In this document: positions 1-7,774 of the stretch, in pieces
How positions within the stretch are numbered: the first letter of the stretch is position 1
Layout: each line of letters begins with the position of its first letter
From: Podaxis mareebaensis
Taxonomy: Eukaryota; Basidiomycota; Agaricomycetes; Agaricales; Agaricaceae
Length of the DNA: 23,426 bases
NCBI GenBank assembly: GCA_018524725.1
Contig: JAEUWP010000194.1
Span: 1 to 23,426, forward strand
Direction: 5' to 3'
Position numbers and translations under genes: made by a program
The notes under the pieces: generated by a model
Told to the model about the DNA's origin: nothing
Seen by the model: the letters and a program-made list of their open reading frames with translations, nothing else
Databases searched by the model: none

Positions 1-315
1 AATGTGCATGTAAAAGTTAAAATAAGAAAGAACATGACTCTACCATATGTTACAGGAGTCATCCGCAGTCTAAGAACGTTTCTACAAGTCATAATCCATG
101 AGGATATGAGTAATACTAACACAGGCCATATGTCTACGTATGTGTATAAAAGTATTAATAGAAATGGATCAATTTAAACATAGCTCGAAGCTATGGAAGG
201 TTCCAAAAATATATAAGCTCTGTCAATGCAGAGTGTACGCGTCAAGGATTCAGCATGTACTGCCGATGGCAAGTATACGCATAAGCGTAATGCTGATTAA
301 TTCCTCAACACGTAA
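1..315. other. AT-rich stretch with no recognisable gene
   Basis: Short open frames occur on both strands here, but none has a recognisable motif, a plausible promoter or a partner elsewhere in the window. I see no gene or RNA structure. It forms the outer edge of the repeat-rich block. Confidence 0.5.
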
Positions 316-444
316 GCAAGAAAAAAAGGAGCAATCGCATATCAGTAAAGAAAAAAAGAAGGGAACTGAACTAAACGATATGCATGTAACTGCCAAAAGG
401 AGCAACTGATCCAGAATCAAAACAAATGACAAAAGGCGGGTATT
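316..444 (+). repeat. Dispersed 130-bp repeat, copy A
   Basis: This purine-rich stretch aligns over about 130 bp, in direct orientation, with 7613-7744. Shared stretches include the A-run/GGAG start, AGTAAAGAAAAA, GGGAACTG.ACTAAACGATAT and GCCAAAAGGAGC. Divergence is clear (roughly a quarter of positions) with small indels, so the duplication is old. Open frames on both strands follow from the low-complexity A/G composition, and no protein family is recognised. The two copies sit near the two ends of the gene-free block, copy B about 30 bp from the point where the dynein gene ends. Confidence 0.75.
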
Positions 445-959
445 GCGATCAGAGGCTGTAATAAAGGGCATTTTTGAACATTAGGCTCAGGATCGAAGTT
501 CTTGAGACAATGTGGCAGGTGTCACATCATGTCACATCATTCCCACAGTCATGTCATGATCTGCCTTGGTGGTTAATACTACACCGGTATATCTGTGATA
601 TTCAGCTATATGAAAGGGTATTTGAGCTAGGAGAGCTTGAACATTGAGCACTGAGTGTAGGTTAGCATCACTTGAGTCTTCTTTGCATACACTTATCAGT
701 ACTAGCCACATTCCACCCTGAATGCAAAGCTGTTCGAACATTGACTGGTACACCACAAGGGCTCATGCATTCATGTACAATTGCATGTATAGTGTGGCTG
801 TTTTAGGAACCAAACTCATTCCACATCATTCCTTGGGATGTCATGAATATCTAGTTTAAGATAATTATAGAGGTTGGCTTGTTGTTTATTGCATGTGCCT
901 TGACTGTGACATTGTTGCAACAGGTGTGGAGTGAAATGGCCCAAGAAACATAGAAGACA
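445..959. other. Gene-free, CpG-poor stretch
   Basis: No gene is recognised. The stretch is strikingly poor in CG dinucleotides and rich in TG and CA. It contains a perfect tandem duplication of a 10-mer, GTCACATCAT at 521-530 and 531-540. A 74-codon minus-strand frame (532-756) has no recognisable motif. Confidence 0.5.
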
Positions 960-1608
960 GGCCACCTGCTGTTCAGTTCACCAACTCTACCAGTTGGGTC
1001 GTGAGAAATTCCCATTTTGAGAAGGGGGCAACCAGACAGGAATCACACAAGTCACATCAATGTCACAACAACTGACATACAGATTGATCACAATAACTAT
1101 GCATTGACTGAGGGGGAACAAAGCCAGAGAGGTACATGTAGCCACTTGTGCAATAGTCTGTAAAATTTCTGGAAATCACAATAGAGTAGTTCTAGATAAT
1201 TAGTCTTCACTTTGCATCTGGTTCCACTCGAGACACCATTTTAGTATGGGCTCACTTGGCCTGAGCCACTTGTGCATGCAGGGTGTCAATGCTGTCACTT
1301 TGTGGGAGCTCGAAATCTCATCTGTGAGACTCAGTATTGCTGTATTCAATATCCATAATGCCCTCCTCAGCTTTGGTGACATGTATGTCTACAATCATGG
1401 GTCCTGGACGAGGCTAGACAGATATGCTGCCAGAGATGCAGACCCCCCATGTGCACCTCTTTGCATTGATTTATCTCAGACTGCTTATCACCTTTGTCAG
1501 CAGTCTGATTTTCCCAGTGTGACAACTCCTGTCCAGTTGCCCCTTTCTCAAAATGGGAATTTCTCATGACCCAACTGGTAGGTGAACCAAATTGCTCAGC
1601 AGGTGGCC
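960..1608. mobile_element. Inverted-repeat element, probably a non-autonomous DNA transposon
   Basis: The left arm (960-1041) and the right arm (1528-1608) are about 80-bp inverted copies of each other. Both, read inward, start GGCCACCTGCTG and share CCAGTTGGGTC.TGAGAAATTC, CCATTTTGAGAA.GGGGCAAC and GACAGGA. The arms differ by point changes and a short indel after GGCCACCTGCTG. The 485-bp interior has short open frames in both directions and no transposase motif. I found no convincing target-site duplication outside the arms, so the class is unknown. Two opposed copies of a longer repeat is the alternative. Confidence 0.55.
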
Positions 1609-1631
1609 CCCTGGGTCTGATAAATGTCAAC

Positions 1632-1985
1632 CATCAATATGCTCGACCATTACCTCAGACTTCAATGTATTCAAATCATGATAACGCCTGATTAAAGACC
1701 AACTTTGGTATTTTTTGAATGACTTGTCCCCCAATGTGACTTAACATTGACAATAATCTAGGTGTGATCATGAAGTCTTGCTGCAAACCAAGTGTACATG
1801 CTATCTCCCTCTCACCACTTTACTTTCCACCATACTTCTACTTGGCATCGAATCCTAACAGCACCAGTAATCATGACAGATTGGATCACAACTCTGTATA
1901 CCACAGTCACAGCATCTTGTGCCATTTAGGAGCCAGCTACATGGCAAGTTATCAATGACAATGTGCCACAGTGGCCAAAAGTGCC
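1632..1985 (+). repeat. Large duplication, left copy, segment a
   Basis: This segment aligns in direct orientation with 5590-6163 (shared TATTCAAATCATGATAACG, CAATAATCTA.GTGTGAT, TATCTCCCTCTC, CTTGTGCCAT). The right copy is longer because it carries two extra pieces of about 100 bp. Many differences are CG in the right copy against CA or TG here, for example AACGTCGAC there and AACATTGAC here. This copy has therefore decayed by cytosine deamination. No coding function is apparent. Confidence 0.75.
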
Positions 1986-2182
1986 TCTGACTCAACATGT
2001 CTCATGGTGCAAATAAGGAAAAGATGAGGAGGCGAGGTGACACTTCAGTCACACCTCATATTGTCAAGTTGTTACAAGGCGAGGTGCTGAGGTGACCTCA
2101 AGGTCATCCACCTCCAGCTGGCATTTCCCAGCCAATAATATTGGTAGATTGAAATTACGTTATGAAAAGTATCTACATACTA
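1986..2182. other. Unique spacer with two imperfect inverted repeats
   Basis: This spacer lies between duplication segment a and the transposon and has no gene. Two small imperfect inverted repeats share the same GAGGTGAC core: 2034-2057 (GAGGTGAC ... GTCACACCTC) and 2089-2114 (GAGGTGACC ... GGTCATCCACCTC). They lie about 55 bp apart, each preceded nearby by GGCGAGGTG, so they look like two copies of one small unit. Confidence 0.5.
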
Positions 2183-3133
2183 CAGTGATTTACGGTCACT
2201 TGACACACCAAAGTGAAATATTTTTTCCCTGGTTCAGTGGCACTGTATCCTCCAGTGAAAATTACATGAGTGCATTAAAATCAATGTAATCTAAGTATCA
2301 CCCAAGAATTACAGGTGTATTACAAACTTGTGTAGAGATATGCGCATTATACTGCAGAGAGTCGAAAAGGTCCCTTGAGTGTCACTTGACACAGTGTGAC
2401 ATGGGTGTGACCCCAGCCAATCAATCAGTATGAAATCCACAAACACTTGTTCCTTTGCAGGACTGAGCCTCTGAGTTGACACAACATATTCCTCCTGGGC
2501 CCATTCTCCATTGATCTGACATGCTAAACTCTTCATTGGAGCATTAAACTGAGCTGTGAATGCATGAAGTCCCCTTGACTTGTCCGAAATTTTGTGTTCT
2601 TGTTTGTAAGCTTCTGCCACCTCATTGAGCCTTTTATTGAGCTCAGAACACGCCTTTTGCTTCTAATGGTGTTATGAAGGTGCCCGGCCAACCAAATGGA
2701 TCAATTTAGAGGCATCCAGTAGAAAGAACGATTGATGAGAGCAATTGTGGGGTCAGAGGAGTTGTGATGGAGAGCTCAGCTGTCACGCTGAACAGATTCT
2801 ATTTTTTTCAGGTCAGTTCAGTGCGACTGCACCCCAGATCTCATTTATAGATCGTTGAAAGGATCTATTACATTCTCAGAGTAAAATAATGGACAATACA
2901 CAAAAGATAGGATGGCAAAAGACTCGATTGATCAGACAAAAAGTTGATCCTACCAATTTTAGATCAATTTCATACATGATTTGCCCCGATCTCGCCAGTT
3001 TCTGCACCAAATCGTTCAATTTCAGAAACTATGGTTGTCACATATTGTATCCATTTTTCAGGATTTTCTCAGGATTTTCGGGAATGCTACAGAGGTGTGA
3101 GACTGGATTGTGTCAAGTGACCGTAAATCACTG
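2183..3133. mobile_element. Non-autonomous pogo/Fot1-like (Tc1-mariner superfamily) transposon
   Basis: The ends are perfect 25-bp terminal inverted repeats, 2183-2207 and 3109-3133, reading CAGTGATTTACGGTCACTTG and five further bases inward. They are flanked on both sides by TA (2181-2182 and 3134-3135), the target duplication typical of Tc1/mariner/pogo elements. The 951-bp body is too short for a full transposase but keeps a minus-strand remnant of one. Both repeats are perfect, so the ends are fairly well preserved although the body is decayed. A shorter internal match to the terminal motif (GTCACTTGACAC) lies near 2381. It is presumably an internally deleted element mobilised by an autonomous relative elsewhere. 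Confidence 0.85.
2309..2662 (-). pseudogene. pogo/Fot1-like transposase N-terminal remnant
   Basis: A minus-strand frame is open from just after a stop at 2665 down to 2309 without a proper ATG. From its start it shows a charged helix (LNKRLNEVAEAYK), a stretch like the psq-type helix-turn-helix of fungal pogo transposases (FTAQFNAPMKSLACQINGEW), and then QRLSPAKEQVFVDFI. The last resembles the LSPAQEEVLVDWI start of the CENP-B-type DNA-binding domain in that family. After about residue 95 the similarity stops, and no DDE/DDD catalytic part is present anywhere in the element. It would have bound the terminal repeats in its intact form and is now a non-functional relic. The family call rests on remembered motif resemblance plus the TA duplication. 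Confidence 0.6.
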
Positions 3134-3195
3134 TATTGGTAATTGAAAAAGGTACACTAGAGACCAAACAAAAACTGTGTCTCCCAATTCAAACC

Positions 3196-3299
3196 TATCA
3201 ACTCGAGCTTTGGCACATAAGCCTACTGTGTCCAATCCACATACACACACCATCCACTCACATTGGAACCATCCAATCTGCGATCACAGACAAAGAGAT
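3196..3299 (+). repeat. Third, decayed copy of the duplicated 'ATCAACTCGAGCTTTGG' unit
   Basis: About 100 bp aligns directly with 3886-3990 and 6789-6894 (ATCAACTCGAGCTTTGG.ACATAAGCC, CACATACACAC, CTCACATTGGA, CATCCAATCTGC). Where the two other copies keep CpG (CACACGCCATCCGCTC), this one has CA (CACACACCATCCACTC). It has therefore passed through the same CpG decay as its surroundings, while the copy at 3886 has not. It lies just right of the transposon. Confidence 0.75.
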
Positions 3300-3300
3300 A

Positions 3301-3880
3301 CAGTTTACGATGAAGTTAATGGCAATGTTCTATTCCTGTAGATGAAGCCGCTCAAATGTCACCCTTACCCATCATGAAGTTGCAAGCCAGCTGAAAGAGG
3401 ATATGAATCTGTCAGGGGGTGCACCGGGATGATAGTCAAGACTGAGGTTCTTGTAAAAACGGGCCAGTCTTTCCTCCCCTCCTTTGGTTGACCTATCTAC
3501 CGATTAGAGTCGAGCTTACCATGTTCTCTTTGCATGAGGATGCTAAAAAGGCAAGCTCGTGCATATCCAGACGCTATTGCCCTGACTTATAACCAACCCA
3601 GGATTTCGCCCCAACATACCATCCTGATTTTTCAACAAGAGACAAGGCTAACTCAGGTCTGTAAAATCCAGGGTTAGGAGCTCTCTGCATGTCATTCATG
3701 TCCTCTCAAGTGCCGTGCACAATCTCCGATGTTACACTCTCCCATAGGTGTACCATAGAGCCCATTCCGCCTGCACCTCAACAATATTCAGTGCCCTTTC
3801 CACCACTAGAGGACCATTCAAATACCCTGCACGAGCAAAGCGTGGACCTCTATCCCCTTGGCCTGTGCACCACAGTGCTC
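3301..3880 (+). repeat. Large duplication, left copy, segment b (diverged)
   Basis: This segment aligns with 6203-6783 over its whole length at a rough three-quarters identity (GCAATGTTCTATT.CTGTAGATG, AAAACGGG.TAGTCTT-like, ATCCAG.CGCTAT, CTCTCAAGTGCCGTG). Copy differences are dominated by CG to CA/TG here, for example CCGTTCGG in the right copy against CCATTCAA here. A frame opens with ATG at 3689, but the matching frame in the other copy has no ATG, so I do not call a gene. Confidence 0.75.
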
Positions 3881-4936
3881 CTTGCTCATCAACTCGAGCT
3901 TTGGAACATAAGCCCACTGTTTCCTATTCACATACACACGCCATCCGCTCACATTGGAGTCATCCAATCTGCTATCCCGGACACAGAAATCTCAGCCTTT
4001 GAGATCTTGACTTTTTTGAGATCACAGGCTACAGAGGATCAGGACTCTGATATTAACCACGTAGTACATGGTCATCAACAAGTAGCACTTCCTGCGCAGG
4101 CTGATATGGAGATCGGAGCTCGGCTGGCATCGCAAGACACCATCCTCCCTCCTCCTCTCATACGAAATCACCGCTGGTTCATAATTCGTCGCTCCAACGC
4201 CTCCGGAACATGCAAACGAAGCCCTCGACATTCCGCACACCATCTCCTTCCATCTTTGGAAGGTGGTGTCTGACCCCTTTGACGACGAGACCCACTCTCC
4301 GAACGCGCTATGCCATCGAGAGGCATCCGACATCCGATTATCATTTTGACTTCATGTTTTGTATTCAAAGTACGTTCCCATTATACTTGTAAACGGACGC
4401 CTTAGAATGAAATGTCGTCATAAATACAATATTCGTACCTTTTCTCTCATTTCTCTATCTTTCTGACCATTTTCTAGCATTTTCTTTACTGTATAAACGA
4501 TCTGTAAACTGTAGTATAAAACGTTGTAGTAGGTACAACGAATACAACTTATCTTTCCCCCAAGTTTACCTCAGCTCTCTTTTCGCTCTCGATTCTCTAA
4601 CTCGCTTCAATCCACAACTACTCCCACCGCCAGACGGATGCTGGCACCATTCACATCCAACCCCGAACTCGCCTCGTCACTGACTCAGCCTCTGTTGTAC
4701 CGGCATCATCAAGGGGGGAAGATCTCATGCTCTGTAACAGCGAGATTTGGGGATTCGAAGTCTGCGTCGAGCATGGATATAGTATTGTTCATGTGGCGCG
4801 CGTTGGAGGCGATACTTGATGCACCGTCGTATGGGTCGAGCTTCGGAATTATGGGTTTGGTCATCATCTGTTCTATTCGTGTCGATAGTACCTGTAAATG
4901 TAGAGAGCCGCCCATACTTTATATACGCCGTATCTT
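3881..4936 (+). repeat. Near-identical duplicated block, left copy, split by 579 bp
   Basis: 3881-4104 and 4684-4936 together match 6784-7260 at about 97-99% identity, far higher than the flanking segment b. Unlike its surroundings this block keeps its CpG sites. The two halves meet at CTGA: the right copy reads GCAGGCTGACTCAGCC without interruption, whereas here CTGA occurs at 4101-4104 and again at 4680-4683, with foreign DNA between. At the far end the copies diverge abruptly after TACGCCGTATCTT. Confidence 0.85.
4105..4683. mobile_element. 579-bp insertion with 4-bp flanking duplication (unclassified)
   Basis: This segment is absent from the otherwise near-identical right copy and is bounded by CTGA on both sides, as expected for an insertion with a 4-bp target duplication. 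A deletion of the right copy across CTGA microhomology is the alternative. The ends are not TG...CA and show only weak inverted similarity. Inside are a hairpin (4237-4269), a TATAAAA at 4515-4521, and a long pyrimidine-rich leader up to an ATG at 4638. That arrangement resembles a promoter plus 5' leader, or part of a retroelement LTR. No protein is recognised. Confidence 0.55.
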
Positions 4937-5276
4937 AATCGGTTCGGAATGTAGGGCACGGCGGACTACTTGTCCTTGCCTGAAAATGCACTGCTACATG
5001 CGTATTGAACCAACTGGTACTACATTTGTGCAAATCCTTGCCAATCCCGTCAATTATTTCCCTTTTTGGTGCTTTACCCTCCATACCGCCGTACCTGCCC
5101 TCAGGGGTCGGGATATGGTGCGGGTATGCCCAGCTCGACCCTTACCCTTACCCGCTCGCACCCGCGGTCATGGACAACTCGTGATGATCATAGGCCGTTC
5201 CACTTGTCCGCGTTGTGGAGTCAACAAGCGGCGCCTTCCCGTAAGCATAAATTCTGATGGATTGTGTTGGAAAAGC
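4937..5276. other. Gene-free spacer between duplication copies
   Basis: CpG content is normal again here, unlike 445-3880. A 220-codon plus-strand frame crosses into this stretch from the left (4638-5300) but has no recognisable domain. It changes composition at the repeat boundary, so I read it as fortuitous. I see no RNA gene. Confidence 0.45.
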
Positions 5277-5364
5277 CCACCGACCAAAAGGGGACGGTGA
5301 TGGAAGAGAACACAAGTACGGGCCACCGACTAAAGGGGACGGTGATGGAAGAGAACACAAGTAC
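5277..5364 (+). repeat. Two-unit tandem repeat of about 46 bp
   Basis: Unit 1 (5277-5322) and unit 2 (5323-5364) both start CCACCGAC and continue with AAAGGGGACGGTGATGGAAG, then AGAACACAAGTAC. They differ at only one or two positions in the overlap, so the duplication is recent. It is not inside a recognised gene. Confidence 0.85.
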
Positions 5365-5589
5365 AAAAACACAAATCCTCGGCACTCCGACTCCTATATG
5401 GTTCTACTGACTCGAGGGAGCAAACAAACACAGCTGCGCCCGCTGTGCCAAAAATAACTGACAATCAACTTAAAACTAGGAAGGCAATCACCCCTGCCCC
5501 CTCCCCGTGCCCCACCTGGCCTATATTTGATTGCTAACCATCTTCCCTTTATTAATACTAAGGCCAAGGCCTGATATCTGGCAGCTGTC
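5365..5589. other. Spacer with no recognised feature
   Basis: I see no gene, repeat copy or RNA structure. A C-rich run (CACCCCTGCCCCCTCCCCGTGCC) lies near 5490, and the duplicated segment a starts just after. Confidence 0.4.
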
Positions 5590-5686
5590 GAGCATCAACT
5601 ATTTGTCTATTACCTCGACTCCAATCTATTCAAATCATGATAACGGGATGTATGCCGAGTCACGAGCTATTTGCAGCTAGATTCTG

Positions 5687-5758
5687 GGCGTAAAAAATTC
5701 GGTTTCAATTCAGTTTTTGCCGAAAACCAACTAGGAACGGGGTTGCGAATACACTCTA
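5687..5758 (+). repeat. Small repeat arm, plus orientation
   Basis: About 70 bp containing AATTCAGTTTTTGCCGAAAA matches the reverse complement of 5991-6055 (ACTCAGTTTTCGCTGAAAA, then CAACT and a C/G-rich end at ...GCAAATACGCTCT). Each arm lies in a piece absent from the left duplication copy, so the same small element seems to have inserted twice in opposite directions, or the pair is a decayed inverted-repeat element. Confidence 0.65.
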
Positions 5759-5990
5759 ATACTTTACAACAATTCAACTTCAGTATTCTTCGAATAACGT
5801 GTCCCCCGGTGCAACTTAACGTCGACAATAATCTACGTGTGATGGAGTCTGGTTGCAAACCCAGTGTACGTCCTATCTCCCTCTCGCCGCCTCGCCTTCT
5901 ACTGGCCGTTGTACTTCTGCACAGGGTCTGATCCTGACAGGGTCTGTAAGTCATGACAGACTGGATACCATAGTTCTGTGTACCAGGGTA

Positions 5991-6055
5991 GAGCGTATTT
6001 GCAGCCTCGCTTTCAGTTGATTTTCAGCGAAAACTGAGTTGCTTACGCGCAGGGT
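5991..6055 (-). repeat. Small repeat arm, minus orientation
   Basis: This is the inverted partner of 5687-5758. Read on the minus strand both arms encode the same short string NSVFAENQL, followed by a similar tail (GTGLRIHS against KARLQIRS). That confirms the alignment but is too short to indicate a protein. Confidence 0.65.
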
Positions 6056-6202
6056 CTTGCTGGAGACGGCCTTTCTAATACGCCCCGATGACAGCCCTTC
6101 TTGTGCCATCTGGAAGCCAGTCACATGGTGAGGTACCAACATTGACGTGCCATCGTGACCAAATCTTGCTTCGGGTTACCATAAGAAGTGACTTCTTGCC
6201 CC

Positions 6203-6783
6203 GGGTTTACCGTAGTTAATAGCAATGTTCTATTTTTGTAGATGGAACCCGCTTCAGGGTCACCCTCACCCATCCGCGAAGCCAGTTGAAAGAGGACTTG
6301 GGGTGTTTGTGTGTTTGTCAAATTGGAGTGGGCCAGAACGATGGTTGAAGGTTAGGTTCTTATAAAAACGGGTTAGTCTTGCTTTCCTCCTTTGCTTGAT
6401 CTGCCCACCGACTGAAGTCCAATTTATCATGCACTCCTTGTACGAGGATATCAAAAAGGTGAGCTCATACATATCCAGGCGCTATCGCCTCAGCTTATGC
6501 TCAACTCAGGATTTCGCCCTAACATACCTTCCCGATTTCTCGGCCAGAGAAAAGACTATCTCAGGTCCGTAGATGATCAGGGGCTGTCTATACTGAATTG
6601 ACATCCTCTCAAGTGCCGTGTGTAACTTCCGACGTTGCATTCTCCTATAGACGCACCGTAAAACCATTTCCGCCTGCACCTCAACAACATTCGGTGCCCC
6701 TTCCACCGCTAGAGGGCCGTTCGGACACCCCACTCGACCAGGACGGGGGCCTCTATCCCCTTAGCTTGTGCGCCGCAGTACCC
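6203..6783 (+). repeat. Large duplication, right copy, segment b
   Basis: This is the counterpart of 3301-3880. It is only about 40 bp from segment a here, whereas in the left copy 1.3 kb including the pogo-like transposon separates the two segments. It keeps CpG where the left copy shows CA or TG. Confidence 0.75.
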
Positions 6784-7260
6784 CTTGCTCATCAACTCGA
6801 GCTTTGGAACATAAGCCTACTGTTTCCTATTCACATACACACGCCATCCGCTCACATTGGAGTCATCCAATCTGCGATCCCGGACACAGAAATCTCAGCC
6901 TTTGAGATCTTGACTTTTTTGAGATCACAGGCTACAGAGGATCAGGACTCTGATATTAACCACGTAGTACATGGTCATCAACAAGTAGCACTTCCTGCGC
7001 AGGCTGACTCAGCCTCTGTTGTACCGGCGTCATCAAGGGGAGAAGATCTCATGCTCTGTAACAGCGAGATTTGGGGATTCGAAGTCTGCGTCGAGCGTGG
7101 ATATAGTATTGTTCATGTGGCGCACGTTGGAGGCGATACTTGATGCACCGTCGTATGAGTCGAGCTTCGGAATTATTGGTTTGGTCATCGTCTGTTCTAT
7201 TTGTGTCGATAGTACCTGTAAATGTAGAGAGCCGCCCATACTTTATATACGCCGTATCTT
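6784..7260 (+). repeat. Near-identical duplicated block, right (uninterrupted) copy
   Basis: This is the continuous form of the block split at 4105-4683 in the left copy. A plus-strand frame crosses it but starts with a non-ATG codon in this copy. A minus-strand frame (7033-7239) is also shared, but 6 of the 7 base differences between copies change its protein, which argues against selection for coding. Confidence 0.8.
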
Positions 7261-7612
7261 TTTTGCGGATATAGTCCTGGTTCTTTACGAATTGAGCGAA
7301 CCTTTGTGGACCTATGCGGAGAGGGACGACAGAAATAGAAATAACATGTTGTGGGGGTCAGGATATGAGGCACCATACCTAACCCTTCTAGTGACCCGAG
7401 CGCTCCACTCATCTCAAGTTCGAGGTTCAGTGCGCTAACATGACGGACATGGCGGACACGACGGGCACACCTCCCGGCGCTGGATAGTACAGACATACCA
7501 AAAAGGGCATTTAGATCTATCATAAGGGTTCTCTCCGCCAGGGTTCGAAGTTCGAGCCCATCCTAACATCATGTAAGTCTATTACAACAGAGCATTTGCA
7601 GGGTATAACAAT
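7261..7612. other. Spacer before the dynein fragment
   Basis: No gene is recognised. GGTTCGAAGTTCGAGCCC near 7542-7559 resembles a polymerase III B box, but no tRNA fold can be built around it. Short stretches (AAAGGGCATTT ... TTCGAAGTTC) also occur just after repeat copy A near 466-500, suggesting the 130-bp repeat was once part of a larger unit. Confidence 0.4.
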
Positions 7613-7744
7613 GCAAGCGAGAAAAAAGGAGAGTGATTGCATATTAGTAAAGAAAAAGAGGGGAACTGGACTAAACGATATACGTGTAACGCCAAAAGGA
7701 GCGATTGATCCAACATTAAAAGCAAGCGACAAGAAGCAGGTATT
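7613..7744 (+). repeat. Dispersed 130-bp repeat, copy B
   Basis: This is the direct-orientation partner of 316-444. It ends about 30 bp outside the dynein stop codon (7775-7777) and roughly 55 bp from the last codon that clearly looks like dynein. That makes it a candidate for the rearrangement that removed the rest of the dynein gene. Confidence 0.75.
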
Positions 7745-7774
7745 ATGTATCCACGTGAGAAAGAAAAGAACAAC

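Larger units (their letters stand above)
5590..6163 (+). repeat. Large duplication, right copy, segment a with two extra pieces
   Basis: This is the counterpart of 1632-1985. It retains more CpG sites than the left copy. It is longer because of two extra pieces of about 100 bp, roughly 5655-5770 and 5984-6090, that the left copy lacks. The extra pieces contain the opposed repeat arms 5687-5758 and 5991-6055. Confidence 0.75.

Noticed and set aside
1246..1569. 107-codon plus-strand frame and an overlapping 87-codon minus-strand frame (1367-1630)
   Set aside because: Both run into an arm of the inverted-repeat element and share no recognisable protein motif.
3689..4273. 194-codon plus-strand frame with a partly similar partner at 6598-7143 (shared HQLELWNIS...)
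   Set aside because: The partner lacks an ATG start, the frame here runs into the 579-bp insertion, upstream parts differ by many protein-changing substitutions, and no domain is recognised. The shared protein string follows from near-identical DNA.
4709..4915. 68-codon minus-strand frame matched at 7033-7239
   Set aside because: Of about seven base differences between the copies, six change the protein, so there is no sign of purifying selection. It is best read as repeat DNA.
7534..7562. B-box-like GGTTCGAAGTTCGAGCCC, suggesting a tRNA or SINE
   Set aside because: No acceptor stem, anticodon arm or A box can be placed around it. The TTCGA motif is self-complementary here and may arise by chance.
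1..7774. Search for dynein motor sequence (Walker A of AAA1 and later modules) to the left of the break
   Set aside because: None of the minus-strand frames here contains a P-loop or any dynein-like stretch, so a long intron within the window is not supported.
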